The position numbers and the translations under genes were made by a program. The notes beneath the pieces were generated by a model that was given only the letters and a program-made list of their open reading frames with translations, was not told the DNA's origin and made no database searches. Of a DNA stretch of 64,000 nt, positions 33,369 to 44,119 are shown one piece after another. How positions within the stretch are numbered: position 1 is the stretch's first letter; the number at the start of each line of letters is the position of its first letter. Source of the DNA: Xiphydria camelus (lineage: Eukaryota > Arthropoda > Insecta > Hymenoptera > Xiphydriidae); assembly GCA_963678675.1 (NCBI GenBank), contig OY783196.1, forward strand, positions 13,634,138 to 13,698,137, given 5' to 3'.

Positions 33369-34489
33369 AAGGCCCCTGTACACGATGGGCCAATGCGATG
33401 GGCCAATGAGTTGGGACACCGTTTACACGTTGGCGTTGCTCATTCTACATTGGCCATTTGACGAGGATGGACGTGGAAACTATCGCAGCCGCGGCCATTT
33501 ACTTGTACAGCACTTTCTATTTTGCATAGGTTTTCTCGTCTGACAATTATTTTATGTGTTTAGAAAAGTCTCTGAAACAATATATTAAAACGTCAGAGGT
33601 AAACAAAATTTTAAGACAAAAAATGACAAGTAATGTAATATATTAAAACGTCAGACGGAAGTAACAAAAAAATGTTCGAAACAAAAATTACAAATTTGAG
33701 GGCGTCTGACACCCCTTTATCAGTGACCTAGCCATCTGACGATTTACATAGGTACATCATTTGTGACCTTCAAACAAGTAACATACAAATTTTCAGCCGG
33801 AGGTACGAATATTTTTTGAGCAAAATTTTTTAATTTTTTGTGTCATCTGGCGTGCCTTTTGCAGGGATCCTGAGCAAAATCCTTGCAAATGACACTTCCT
33901 GATGGTCCCTCCAATCACCTCAAAAAATTCTAGTCGAAGGTGTTATCGTAGTACCTCCGTGGCCGCCATCTTTTAGTATATAACGGCACCTACGAGAGGC
34001 CAACGTGTGAACGCTGTTGTCGGACTGCGCCAAGATCCTTTGATGTGTGGACGAAAAACCGACAACACTCGGCTGGCCAGCGAACGCTGGCCGCCAACGA
34101 CAAATTTACGCCAAGTGGCCCTGTAGATACCATATGTCCGCGATCAAAGCACCCATAGCAAAATTGCGAGTTTTGCATGAGCACCCCTGTGGGTCTCCTC
34201 GTCCAATAGAATCACCGGAGAAGCGTGAGTGCGCATGCGTAGTCATCCGCGAGTGCTGGCGTGTCAGCACAAGTTCAGATTGGTTATTTCGATAACCGAT
34301 CTGAATTTGCTGACAGGCCAACACTCGCGTGGACTACGCATGCGCATCACGCTTCTCTGGTGATTCTATTGGTCGAGGAGACCCACAGGGGTGCTCATAC
34401 AAAACTCGCAATTTTGCTATGGGTGCTTTGATCGCGGACATATGGTACACGTTGGCCCAACGCATTGGCCCAACATGTACAAGGGCCTT
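33369..34489. mobile_element. 1.1-kb TIR element, AAGGCCCCTGTACA ends
   Basis: Left AAGGCCCCTGTACACGATGG and right inverse AAGGCCCTTGTACATG, each followed by tandem TGGGCCAA motifs. TA flanks both sides (33367-33368, 34490-34491). A palindromic MITE is nested near the right end. No transposase. Confidence 0.6.
34130..34445. mobile_element. Palindromic MITE, CCGTATGTCC family, divergent copy
   Basis: Ends CCATATGTCCGCGATC and the inverse. TA flanks. Arms read AAAGCACCCATAGC, a third subfamily. Confidence 0.8.
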
Positions 34490-34606
34490 TACAAGCGCAT
34501 AAAGGAAAATTCCTTTTTATTAATAGAGAGTTTTTGGACTGCTAAACTGCACGTCCTGATTTTCGATTATCGGTTATTGTGAGCATGCGCAGATTTATTC
34601 CCTTAA

Positions 34607-37600
34607 GGGGGGATATACCTTTAGAACGCTCAAAATATAGGAATGTTTAAGGATTTTTTTTATATAAACGAGTCGTTCAATGTTTATGAAAAATTATTTA
34701 TTTATTAATCAATGTTTTCTTAACAAAATGCAATTTTTATTTTTTCGAAATATTAAAAAATGGCCGAGCTATTCGACCGGAACGTAGGAAGGCTGCGCCG
34801 GGAGTTGTGAATTGGTGTACACTCTCACAGTTTTTCTATTAATCTGAAACAAACAAGAAAATTTTACATTATTAAAAACATCTATAGAATGTCGGTGAAC
34901 CAAAAAAAAGTAAAAAAAATTATTTCAACGTATATGGCTCTTCCAACGAGCAACTTCAATTTTTCACGCTTTTTTTTTGCTAATTATGGCTTTAAAAAAC
35001 CGATTATTTCCATTGATTTTTTAAAAACTTTAGGTTCACCGATAAATTATAACTGTTCTTCAACTCTGTACAAAATTTCAATGCGATTGATCGAATAGTT
35101 TAGACGCTATCGTGTACACCAATTTGAAAAACCATGTTTCGAGAAAAACGCGTTTAAAGATTGAGTACGGGAAAATTCAATGATTTCAGTGACTTACCGC
35201 TTATTAATCGATTCCAGGACCATACAATATCCCTTCCGACTCTTCATACAGCTCATTGGTTGTCATTATAGACCGGGAGATAGTGACAGATTTTCAGACG
35301 TGATTTTATCCAGTATGCCTTTTGGAGTGTATCATGGTATGCACATTCTGTTATTAATAAACGTTAAAGTAAAGCGTCATCCCGGGTCCTTCATATATTA
35401 AAATTAGTTAACATTTGTTTGCAAATAATGTGTTTTTATTCAATTTTACTCCGGCTGCCATGACTCCACAACAAAATTCAAGAAATTTCGTTAGTTGAAA
35501 AATCAAAGGCGTACCGTTTGGGTGCGCTCGAAAGGTCTTAACGATCAGGTATACTTGCGTTTAAAAATACGATTTATCCGCGTTTCCGAACAGGCTGCTA
35601 TTAACAAGGATACATGATTGTGTTTCGCATGTGCTACAGAAAGAAGGGCATATCGTTTGTTCATGTCCAAGCACACCTAACATTAATAACAACTCATAAA
35701 GTTATTTAACAAAATTCCGTCATTTTATTCAACGAAAAATGCATTGCAAAAAGAAATATGCATCCTAAAATGTCGATATGTAAAGTGGCATACAATATGG
35801 ATGGGTTTGTCATATTAGAAAAAAGAAGTGAGATTGTAAGGTAGAATAATAATTTTCTGTGTATTTAAACAGTATGCCATTCCATGATTGATGCAATCCT
35901 GATAGAATAATGTGAAATAACAAACGGCATACACGTCGTGCAAGTTTTACATACGGAAATTCAAGATAAATGTCGCTTATGGAGCCGGTAGTCTCCTAAA
36001 ATGTTTTCAAAAATTCGATTTTTCAAATCCGTCATATTCTTGTATATAGTCAATATATGTAGAAATACGGCAGAAACTATGATTTGCTCTGGAAGGTTCG
36101 AGAACATGCTCAAAAATATTAGCCCTTTGCACTCGAGCGGTATCGATACGGCGCCCGGGCGAAGTGCGCGACCCACTCGAACGGCACTGCTACAGCGTCC
36201 AAGCGATTTTTTACGCCCACTTGAACTGCGTCAAACTAATGCTAAAGAGGTCCCGTATATGGTTTCGAAGTGTGTAGGACCGGCGTGCCGGTGTTTAGAA
36301 ACCTGAGATGTTTTTTTACGTTATGCGATGAGATGCCGAGCGGGCCGAGTTCAAACGCGTTTTTCTCAAAACAACGTTTTTGGACCTCGTTGACATGATT
36401 TAAAAAAAACTATCAAACCAATCAGGCTCAAATTTTAAGGGCTTATTCTACACGAGAATACCTATAGCCGGAACTAGCCATATAATTATTTATTAATATT
36501 TAAACAAATTATAAGCAATTCAAGTTGAAAATATGAAGTCGAAAATTTCAAAAGTTCGCCATTTGTTTTGTCTTTATTGAAAGTATAAAATCCTAGTTCG
36601 GGCTATAGCGGGAACTCTATACTTCATGAATCGACTTGAATTTCTGCTTTCAGACATTCCAAAGTCGAGATATCATGTCAACCAGGTATAAACAGGAGTA
36701 TGTTCAGATGACTTTATCAAACAAAAAAAATCATCGAAGAACCAAGAAAACATTTTTTTCTGTCAGTTTAAGACTTCTAATAGTATGTGCGAAAAAAAAA
36801 TTCAAAGAAAATATTTACTATGAAAAAAAAATTCTCTAAAAAAGACCTCTTTTTAGGAGACTACCCCCTTAATTGGGTCTTGTCGCAACCGAGCGCTCTC
36901 CCCCACTCCTGTCTCTTGCCGCTTGAGCGCAAAGAGAGTCAAACTTATTGTAACATTTTTTAGCGAATAAAATAATATATTTCACCACCTACGCAACTAT
37001 GTGCCGATAAATAAAGAAAATTTGCTTTTTCCGGAACCATAACTGTTTTGAATTGATATGCCGCTTATGATTTAACGTTAATATAATTTTATTGACACCA
37101 AATTGCAGACGCATACTGAATTAAATCATATAAATTCTGCAGTTAATTTCGCACTAGCGATTTTTTGTGTTCTCTTCGTAATTTCATACTTTGTCGGTCT
37201 TGGACTTTATCAAACAGTATGCCATTCAATATGCCATATTAATTCATGTAACGGAAATGGAAAAAAAAGAAGCATACTGATTAAACACACGGAAATTTAA
37301 TTAACCCTTTTGTAACTTCCCTTGCGTATGCCTCTCCTCGTTACTGCTCTGATCGCTTTGTACATTTTTTATGCATCATACACTATCATAAACTATATGA
37401 AAACATGATGGCATACTGATTTAAAAATGACGGAATTTTGTTAAATAACTTTATGAGTTAACTGTAGCTCATGCGAAACACAATTATGTATCCTTGTTAA
37501 TAGCAGCCTGTTCGTAAACGCGGATAAATCGTATCTTTAAACGCAAGTATACCTGATCGTTAACACCTTTCGAGCGCACCCAAACGGTATGCCTTTGATT

Positions 37601-38408
37601 TTTCAACTAACAAAATTTCTTGAATTTTGTTATGGAGTCATGGCAGCCGGAGTAAAATTGAATAAAAACACATTATTTGCAAACAAATGTTAACTAATTT
37701 TAATATATGAAGGACCCGGGATGACGCTTTACTTTAACGTTTATTAATAACAGAATGTGCATACCATGATACACTCCAAAAGGCATACTGGATAAAATCA
37801 CGTCTGAAAATCTGTCACTATCTCACGGTCTATTAACTGTTCTCAACGTGCCTTTCGTGCCTCTTTTGTTGAAACAGAACTGCGTCGGTTTCCTCGCGCC
37901 ACGCGTTGCTGGTCTATTTTCTCGGCGTATGCTTTATATTGATTGCCTACAATCACGTGTAACTCATTCATTGTTGCCAGAACAGAAGTATGTCCTTCAT
38001 TGAACAGTCCGGCAACTATGTATGCGGCGATTTCTACAATTTTAAATCCTGAATGTAGATGTTTGGGAGCCAGACGCTAAACGGTAGAATTAAAACTTTC
38101 GTTTGCATTCTGCGTGTGGCCACCCAGACATCTTTGCAATAGGTTTTCTTGAGATAGATCCTCAAATATATTGGCAGCAGTTGTTTCTGAACATCCGGAT
38201 GCAGTGGTGGAGGGTGGTTAAATTGCCCCAAATCTTCACCTGCAGCCGGCCGCCAGGTATCGGGGAATTACATTGAACCAAAATAATAATAGAAATAGTT
38301 TGAATTTTAAGTTGAAAATTTGACAACATGTTCTTCAAAGGTTGAAGAATCATATTATGAAAAAAAAAAAAAAATTTTTTTTGAACGGTTCTAAAGGTAT
38401 ATCCCCCC
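34607..38408. mobile_element. 3.8-kb TTAA-flanked element
   Basis: Left GGGGGGATATACCTTTAG and right inverse GTTCTAAAGGTATATCCCCC, with TTAA at 34603-34606 and 38409-38412. TTAA is the target of piggyBac and Kolobok elements, and the G-rich ends fit Kolobok slightly better. No transposase was recognised; the interior is mostly nested repeats (35265-37840). Confidence 0.65.
35265..37840. repeat. Inverted repeat nested in the TTAA element
   Basis: The arm 35265-35760 (with GGTATACTTGCGTTTAAA) is repeated inverted at about 37390-37840. AGTATGCC/GGCATACT motifs recur through the interior. A further element at about 35986-36868 has ends GGTAGTCTCCTAAAA and the inverse, with TTAA on the right only. 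Confidence 0.6.
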
Positions 38409-38666
38409 TTAACGTTAACACCATCTTGTTGAAATTAGTTTTTGATCCTCAAGAAGGTGTTAAGGCTCGTATTCACGTGGTACTAAATGCGACTTTTAGT
38501 ACCGCAGCACCAAATGTCATAACAATTGTCATCGTGAAAACTGAAAGTTTAATGTCGTGACTTTAATGTCACGGTATCAAAACCTGTTTGATTTTAGTGT
38601 CTCAGTGTCATGATGGTGCAAAGTTCAATGCCACGTGAAAACGAGCCTTTACGTAGGTATAACGTA

Positions 38667-38803
38667 CCGTATGTCCGCGATCAATTGAACCATATCAAAA
38701 TTGCGAGTTTTGCATGAGCACCCCTTTGGGTCTCCTCGTACAATAGAATCACCGGAGAAGCGTGAATGCGCATGCGTAGTTATCCGCGAGTATGGCGTGT
38801 CAG
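38667..38803. mobile_element. Half copy of the CCGTATGTCC MITE (left arm)
   Basis: Starts after TA at 38665-38666 and runs to GTGTCAG at 38803, where similarity stops. The right arm is absent. Confidence 0.7.
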
Positions 38804-38814
38804 CTCCTATACAG

Positions 38815-39045
38815 CACGCAGGTCGTATAGACGTCCAGACGAAGTCTTTTTTAGGTCTGCCGGCATGAGACGTCCAATAAAGGTCCCAGAACAGATGTCG
38901 CTGGATGTCTCACGAAAGACTTTGAAATATGATGTCAACCAGACGTCGTTTTTATGTCAACCACAGACAGACGTATTTTTGACGTCTTTAATAAGTCGTC
39001 TTGTATCCTGCAGCCTGTAAGACTTGGAAATTAGACGTATAAACT
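38815..39045. promoter_or_regulatory. Cluster of AGACGTC/GACGTCT motifs upstream of a transposase
   Basis: At least eight GACGTC- or AGACGT-type motifs in both orientations within 230 bp, just upstream of the EnSpm transposase start. Clustered short subterminal motifs are typical transposase-binding arrays in CACTA elements; that role is inferred. Confidence 0.35.
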
Positions 39046-41405
39046 AGTAGCCATTTTGTACGTGATGTACATTTGTGCGTGTCTTTGGGTTTTGTTCTGT
39101 TATAAAAAAAATGTAATCATGCTCCGTTTCGAGAGATCTATTTATTTATTTATTATTTTTAACAGATAACAATATGCCGAAAGAAAAATCATTTCTATTG
39201 CTCTCAAGACGTCAAAAGGACCGACGTTTCCTAAAAAGGATAGAAGAGGATTATCGTGATGCCAATACTCCAACTTTTGCAGCTCCCAGTTCTGTGATCA
39301 ACCCACCTGCGGACACATCAAATGGAGAAGAATGTGATGTAAGAAATCATTACGAAGCACCAGAACTACCAAGTGAAGATGTACCTCTTCAATTCAGAGG
39401 GAGGAGGGTGTCAGCGAAGAACCAGCTAATAGTTTAGCTGACGAGTGGTCAGACGAGACTGATATTGATTCTGGCGGTGAACAAGATACACCTAGTGAAG
39501 AAGATGTACCGAATGAAACAGAATTGAAGAAAAGTCTGAGATCTTGGGCATTGGACAATAATATACACCAAAATGCCATAAACGATCTGTTGAACATTCT
39601 TGTAACAGCAGGACATACTGAATTGCCAAAAGATGCTCGAACCCTTCTTCATACACCACGACAAAACAGTATAGAGCAACTTACATGGGGTCAATATCTT
39701 CATTACGGCATACAGAAGGCAATAACAGATCAACTGAAGAGAGTGGAAGTAAGTGCACGACCTCAGGATATTATCATGGACATTCACATTGATGGTGTAG
39801 CTTTATCTAAAAGTTCGAACTTGCAACTGTGGCCTATCATGGGGAAAATACACGATCCACTCTTCAGAGATCCATTTTTTATTGGTGCACACATTTCTTA
39901 TGGGAAACCAAAATCTGTATCGCAATATTTGCAGAAGTTCTGTGAGGAATATAAGATGCTAGCACGCGGGAAGGATTCTCATTTGGGAACCATCTATACA
40001 ACGTCAAACTTCGAGCGGTAATCGCAGATTCTCCAGCCAGATCATTTATCACTTGTACAAAAGCTTTTAATGCTTTTTATGATTGTGGAAAATGTTGTAC
40101 AACGGGCACACGTTTAGTTTCTAGAACAGTTTTTCCTGAACTCGATGCAGAGTTGAGAAATGATGAAACTTTTAAAAACAGAACACAAATAGAGCATCAC
40201 ATAGATGAATCACCTTTTGAAGAGCTGTCAATTGGTATGGTCACACAGTTCCCTCTTGACTACATGCACCTAGTCTGCCTCGGAGTACAAAAAAAATTGC
40301 TGAATCTCTGGATTGAACAGAATATTATCACAAAAAACAACTTGAAGATTTTATCAAATAATTTAATTGCACTCAGAGATTATGTGCCTGCAGAATTTGA
40401 AAGAAAATGTAGAACTCTTGATGAATTAAATCACTGGAAAGCAACGGAATATCGTCTGTTCTTATTATATTTGGGAATTGTAATCCTACAGGATATTCTG
40501 CCAAAGGAATATTATGTTCATTTCTGTTCATTCAGTTGCGCTATCCATATACTTTCGGATCCAAAACAATGTATTTTTAATAACAATTATGGAAAGTCCT
40601 TGTTGATATATTTTGTTCAACAGATGAGCGTTTTGTACGGAGATGAGGCAATTATCTACAATGTGTACAGCTTGATTCATATTGCTGATGACGTTAGAAG
40701 GCTCGGACCTTTGGATAATTTTAGTGCTTTTGCATACGAAAGTTCTTTCATTCCATTGAAGAAGCTGTTGAGAAAAACCGACAACCCGCTTGCTCAACTG
40801 AACAATAAACTCATAGAAAAGGCTCAAGATATCTCTGTAGGAAGTGTAAAAGCTCCAGCTTACCCACATTTGACAAAACCTACAAAAAAACAATTACCAA
40901 GTGGTTGTAAAAATGCACATAAGTCAATAGAATTCGCGGATTTCTGTATAAATATTAAGGAAAACAATAATTTTTGCCTCCTCTCCAATGGAACTGTTGC
41001 GATAGTCGAACATATTGGATTCAAGAACAATAAACCAGTGATAATCGGTCAAAAATTTAGAATTTTGGATCAGCTTAATGATTATCCCTGTGATTTGCGC
41101 ATTCTCAATATTTATGTCGCTCGGGATCTATCAAGACAAAGTTATATCTGGCCAATTCACCTGATTAAAAGGAAAATGTTTCGCATACCACTTGACGACT
41201 CACAGATTTACATCTTGCCCCTTGTACCCGTGTCGAAAACCACTACAGAACACTACAGAATATTTTCAACCACTACTGAAAACCTGAGTAGTGGTGAGCA
41301 GTGGTTCAACGATGGTCAGTAGTGGTTCAATGGTGGTGAGCAGTGATCCAAAAGTGATATTTAGGGCCGGTTTTACCAACACGGTATAAACGCGGTATAG
41401 CGCTA

Positions 41406-41972
41406 TGGGTGTTCGGAAAAAACACCGACACAGAAATAGGGGTGATAGGTTACGTCATTACAAGTATTTTGATATAAGGGACCTATACCCGCAAGCGCCC
41501 CTTTCTGGAGATATCAACTTTTCAAGTTTATAACGACCGAGGTTGATCAAAGTAGAATAATATTGAGTTTTTTGTCTACCTGTATAACTGAAAAACAAAT
41601 GAAAACTCCTTGTATCCGCATCATCTTCGAAAAGTACAAGGACTTGAGCCAAGCGGTTATCCTTTCCGCAAGCAGTTTGCGCAGTGGCACATCTATCCAG
41701 AATCGTTTCCGATGTTGCATGGACATGGGTGGCCGTCATTTTGAGCATTTGCTGTAGTACATTGTTTTTGTATCTCGTAAAATTAAATATTCGTTACCAT
41801 CTTGATACGTTTCTTATTATTCTACTTTGATCAACCTCGGTCGTTATAAACTTGAAAAGTTGATATCTCCAGAAGGGGGCGCTTGCGGGTATAGGTCCCT
41901 TATATCAAAATACTTGTAATGACGTAACATATCACCCCTATTTCTGTGTCGGTGTTTTTTCCGAACACCCTG
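41406..41972. mobile_element. Mariner-type foldback MITE nested in E2
   Basis: Ends GGGTGTTCGGAAAAAACACC and the inverse (CAGGGTGTTCGG on the right). TA flanks (41404-41405, 41973-41974). E1 and E3 (AGCGCTA then GAATAACC) are the empty sites. Arms of about 220 bp. Confidence 0.75.
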
Positions 41973-42199
41973 TATATATAACCAGTACGCAAGCGTTTTA
42001 CAAGTATGGTATAAGTCTGGAATAAACTTTGGAATAAATGCAGACATAACTTATCCGCCAGTTTCATCGTGGGATAAGCTAGCTATCCTCAGTATAACCT
42101 AACTTTTTGTTCGTGTCTATATTCTTCCGTGACATAGTCATAACCTGATCGTTGTGGTAAATTGTTATTAATTTTGAAATTGAGTTATTTAATATACCA

Positions 42200-42540
42200 G
42201 TTTTTGAATCATCATTTGAAGATATTGACGTATTACCAAGAATGAGAAATCCGAAGAAAATACGTGCCCGCGGTAAGTAAATAAAAGATACCTATACCTA
42301 TTAATTTATAATCAATATCTAATACAAAACTATTCCAGAGTTGACTATTTCGAAGAATACTTACAATGATGTGGAATTCTTCACTCGATTTCGTTTGGAA
42401 AAACAAAACCGGCCAGAGATTATTGGGACAAATACGACATCGCATTGCACCGAGGTCGCAAAGAAATGCAGCAATTCAGCCAGCAATGAAATTATTGCCA
42501 ACTTTAAGATTTCTTGCTTTGGGATCAATGCTAATTACTG
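42200..42540 (+). pseudogene. Harbinger transposase 5' exons in E2
   Basis: Exon 1 ends in MRNPKKIRAR at a GTAAGT donor (about 42273). Exon 2 has NDVEFFTRFRLEKQ, RLLGQIRHRIAPRSQRNAA and LLPTLRFLALGSM, then a second donor (ACTGTAAGTAATCG at 42540). The frame breaks at least once in exon 2. The DDE nuclease domain is missing; MTFR-like exons follow instead. Confidence 0.5.
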
Positions 42541-42589
42541 TAAGTAATCGTTTTGATCGTAATGTTAAAACTTTTAATTAGTTATTATT

Positions 42590-43034
42590 ATATGCCGCCA
42601 CCTCTGCCACCTCCGATGACTCCTCACATCGCGAGGAGAGCTAGTTTACAAGACTACAAGTTCGTCGAACGGCATAAACCGCCACTGATCTCCCAGAAAT
42701 TAATGGGCGATATACTGAAAGATATCGACAAAGTCAAATAGAAACTCGTCGCAAGGTATGATTAAACAATTTTATCGCGGTAAACTTTTAATTCGCCAGG
42801 AACAAAGACGAGTTTCGCATTGTCAGAATGTCGTGGCTGCGAAGGATTGATTTTGTTCACAGTGGGCTTTTAAACGTGTTTTTCAGATCGCCAAGCGAGA
42901 GACCTTTGCGAGCCAAACGCGAAAGTAGCCCTTGCAACGACCTTCAAGAGATCTTACGGAAACGATATATCGCAATGCAATCGCCGGACAGTAGAAATTC
43001 CACCGCGACGTTGACGCTCGATGATTCGTTCTAG
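42590..43034 (+). pseudogene. MTFR-like exons captured in E2
   Basis: First exon: MPPPLPPPMTP, HIARRASLQ, LISQKLMGDILKDIDKVK, then a TAG where E1 has TTG, continuing to a splice donor at GCAAG/GTATGA. Second exon region (42828-43034): NDLQEILRKRYIAMQSPDS and a DDSF C-terminus at a TAG stop. The polyproline, DxLKDxxxVKL and short C-terminal helix fit the mitochondrial fission regulator family (a mitochondrial membrane-dynamics protein). The E1 and E2 lesions differ, so the ancestor was probably intact. A homology search is needed. Confidence 0.4.
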
Positions 43035-43970
43035 ATTAAGAACTCGATGATGCTCAATTTCTCTGGGTCGCAGCATTCGCGTCACACGGTGCTCCGAGGA
43101 ACGGCTATTGTAGCCTTGCTTTCCACGCGTGAGATTGAATCATGATTATAATTTTATCTGAGTCAGAGCTCTGGAGAATCAAAATTAATAGATCTCTCTT
43201 CTTTTTTTATAAGTGAGTCTTTCCCTGCTAGGTAATTTCGCGCGACACATTTTAGATTATAGTTCTTTTTTAATAGGAGGATAGAAGCTCATAGAAACGT
43301 CGGGAAAATTTTGTTCTCCCTTCGCTCTTTTACTAGAAAATGCAAGTTTAAATTTAAAATTTAAGCACACGGGTCTACAATCGCGAGAACCTCAACGGTA
43401 TCCAATAATATCAACCAAAGAAATCATCTACCATTGCATTGTCTTCTATAAGTAACATTTAAATTTATCTAGGTAGGTATTATACCTTTCTTCAATTTGC
43501 GTGATTGCAGAGTTTTTGGGAGCAGAAGTGATACATCCGTCGTATAATTTAAATCTTGTACCCTTTTTATACGATTCAATAAAAAAAATAGTATAACCAT
43601 TACATGTGCACTACTTAGCACTTCTTATCACTACGTACCACTGCATGCCACTATTCACCACTGTATACCACTACTGACCACTATTGTAGAAACCACTACT
43701 GACCACTGTAGTGTTCAGTCCGCTGTAGTGGTTTTCGACAAGGGTACATACCTGTGTTGATTAATTTAAAGCTGTAAGAACTGATTCATTAATTATTTCA
43801 ATCGAAATTTCACTGCTGAATTTGAAACTTTACGCTATATAGTACAGTATAACAGTAGTGATAACAGTATAACTATATAGTGTAAAGAAATTCATAACCG
43901 TTTTCGGCGTTGAATCTGCAGCCCAGTCTACTTTCTGCGCGCATCGTCTATAGTAGCAGTGTATTTGCTC

Positions 43971-43973
<3 letters not shown>

Positions 43974-44001
<28 letters not shown>
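43974..44001. repeat. (GA)n microsatellite
   Basis: Thirteen or so uninterrupted GA dinucleotides about 120 bp upstream of the ATG of the next gene. Confidence 0.85.
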
Positions 44002-44119
44002 CGTATGTATTTCACGTTAGTAACCTATCCGACATAACCTAAAATTAACCGTACATTCAATTTGTTTACAGATTTACGTCGTATCTTAATTACTATCGGT
44101 ATTTGCAAAAGTCTCGACG

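Larger units (their letters stand above)
41227..43744 (+). mobile_element. E-family TIR element, copy E2
   Basis: Left CCCGTGTCGAAAACCACTAC, right inverse of CCCTTGTCGAAAACCACTAC. TA duplicated (41225-41226, 43745-43746). Contains an internal GGGCCGGTTTTACCAAC end (41372), a nested mariner-type MITE, the Harbinger N-terminal fragment and MTFR-like exons, both on the plus strand. Inserted in coding sequence of the EnSpm transposase. Confidence 0.85.
39174..43764 (+). pseudogene. EnSpm/CACTA transposase (Transposase_21-like), copy 1
   Basis: Begins MPKEKSFLLLSRRQKDRRFL, then acidic sequence, DNNIHQNAINDLLNI, HIDGVALSKSSNLQLWPI (first catalytic-type Asp), AVIADSPARSF (second), TQFPLDYMHLVCLGVQKKLL (third), ELNHWKATEYRLFLLYLG and YSLIHIADDVRRLGPLDNF. 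This is the order seen in animal EnSpm transposases, which cut and paste the element in the nucleus. Two single-base frame breaks (about 39400 and 40000) and the insertion of E2 at 41227 disable it. E2 sits six codons, counting the stop, before the original end: after removal the frame runs to TAA at 43762-43764. The CACTA-type outer ends were not identified. Confidence 0.8.

Noticed and set aside
43830..44015. ORF with LSLSLSLS
   Set aside because: Translation of the (GA)n microsatellite on the opposite strand.
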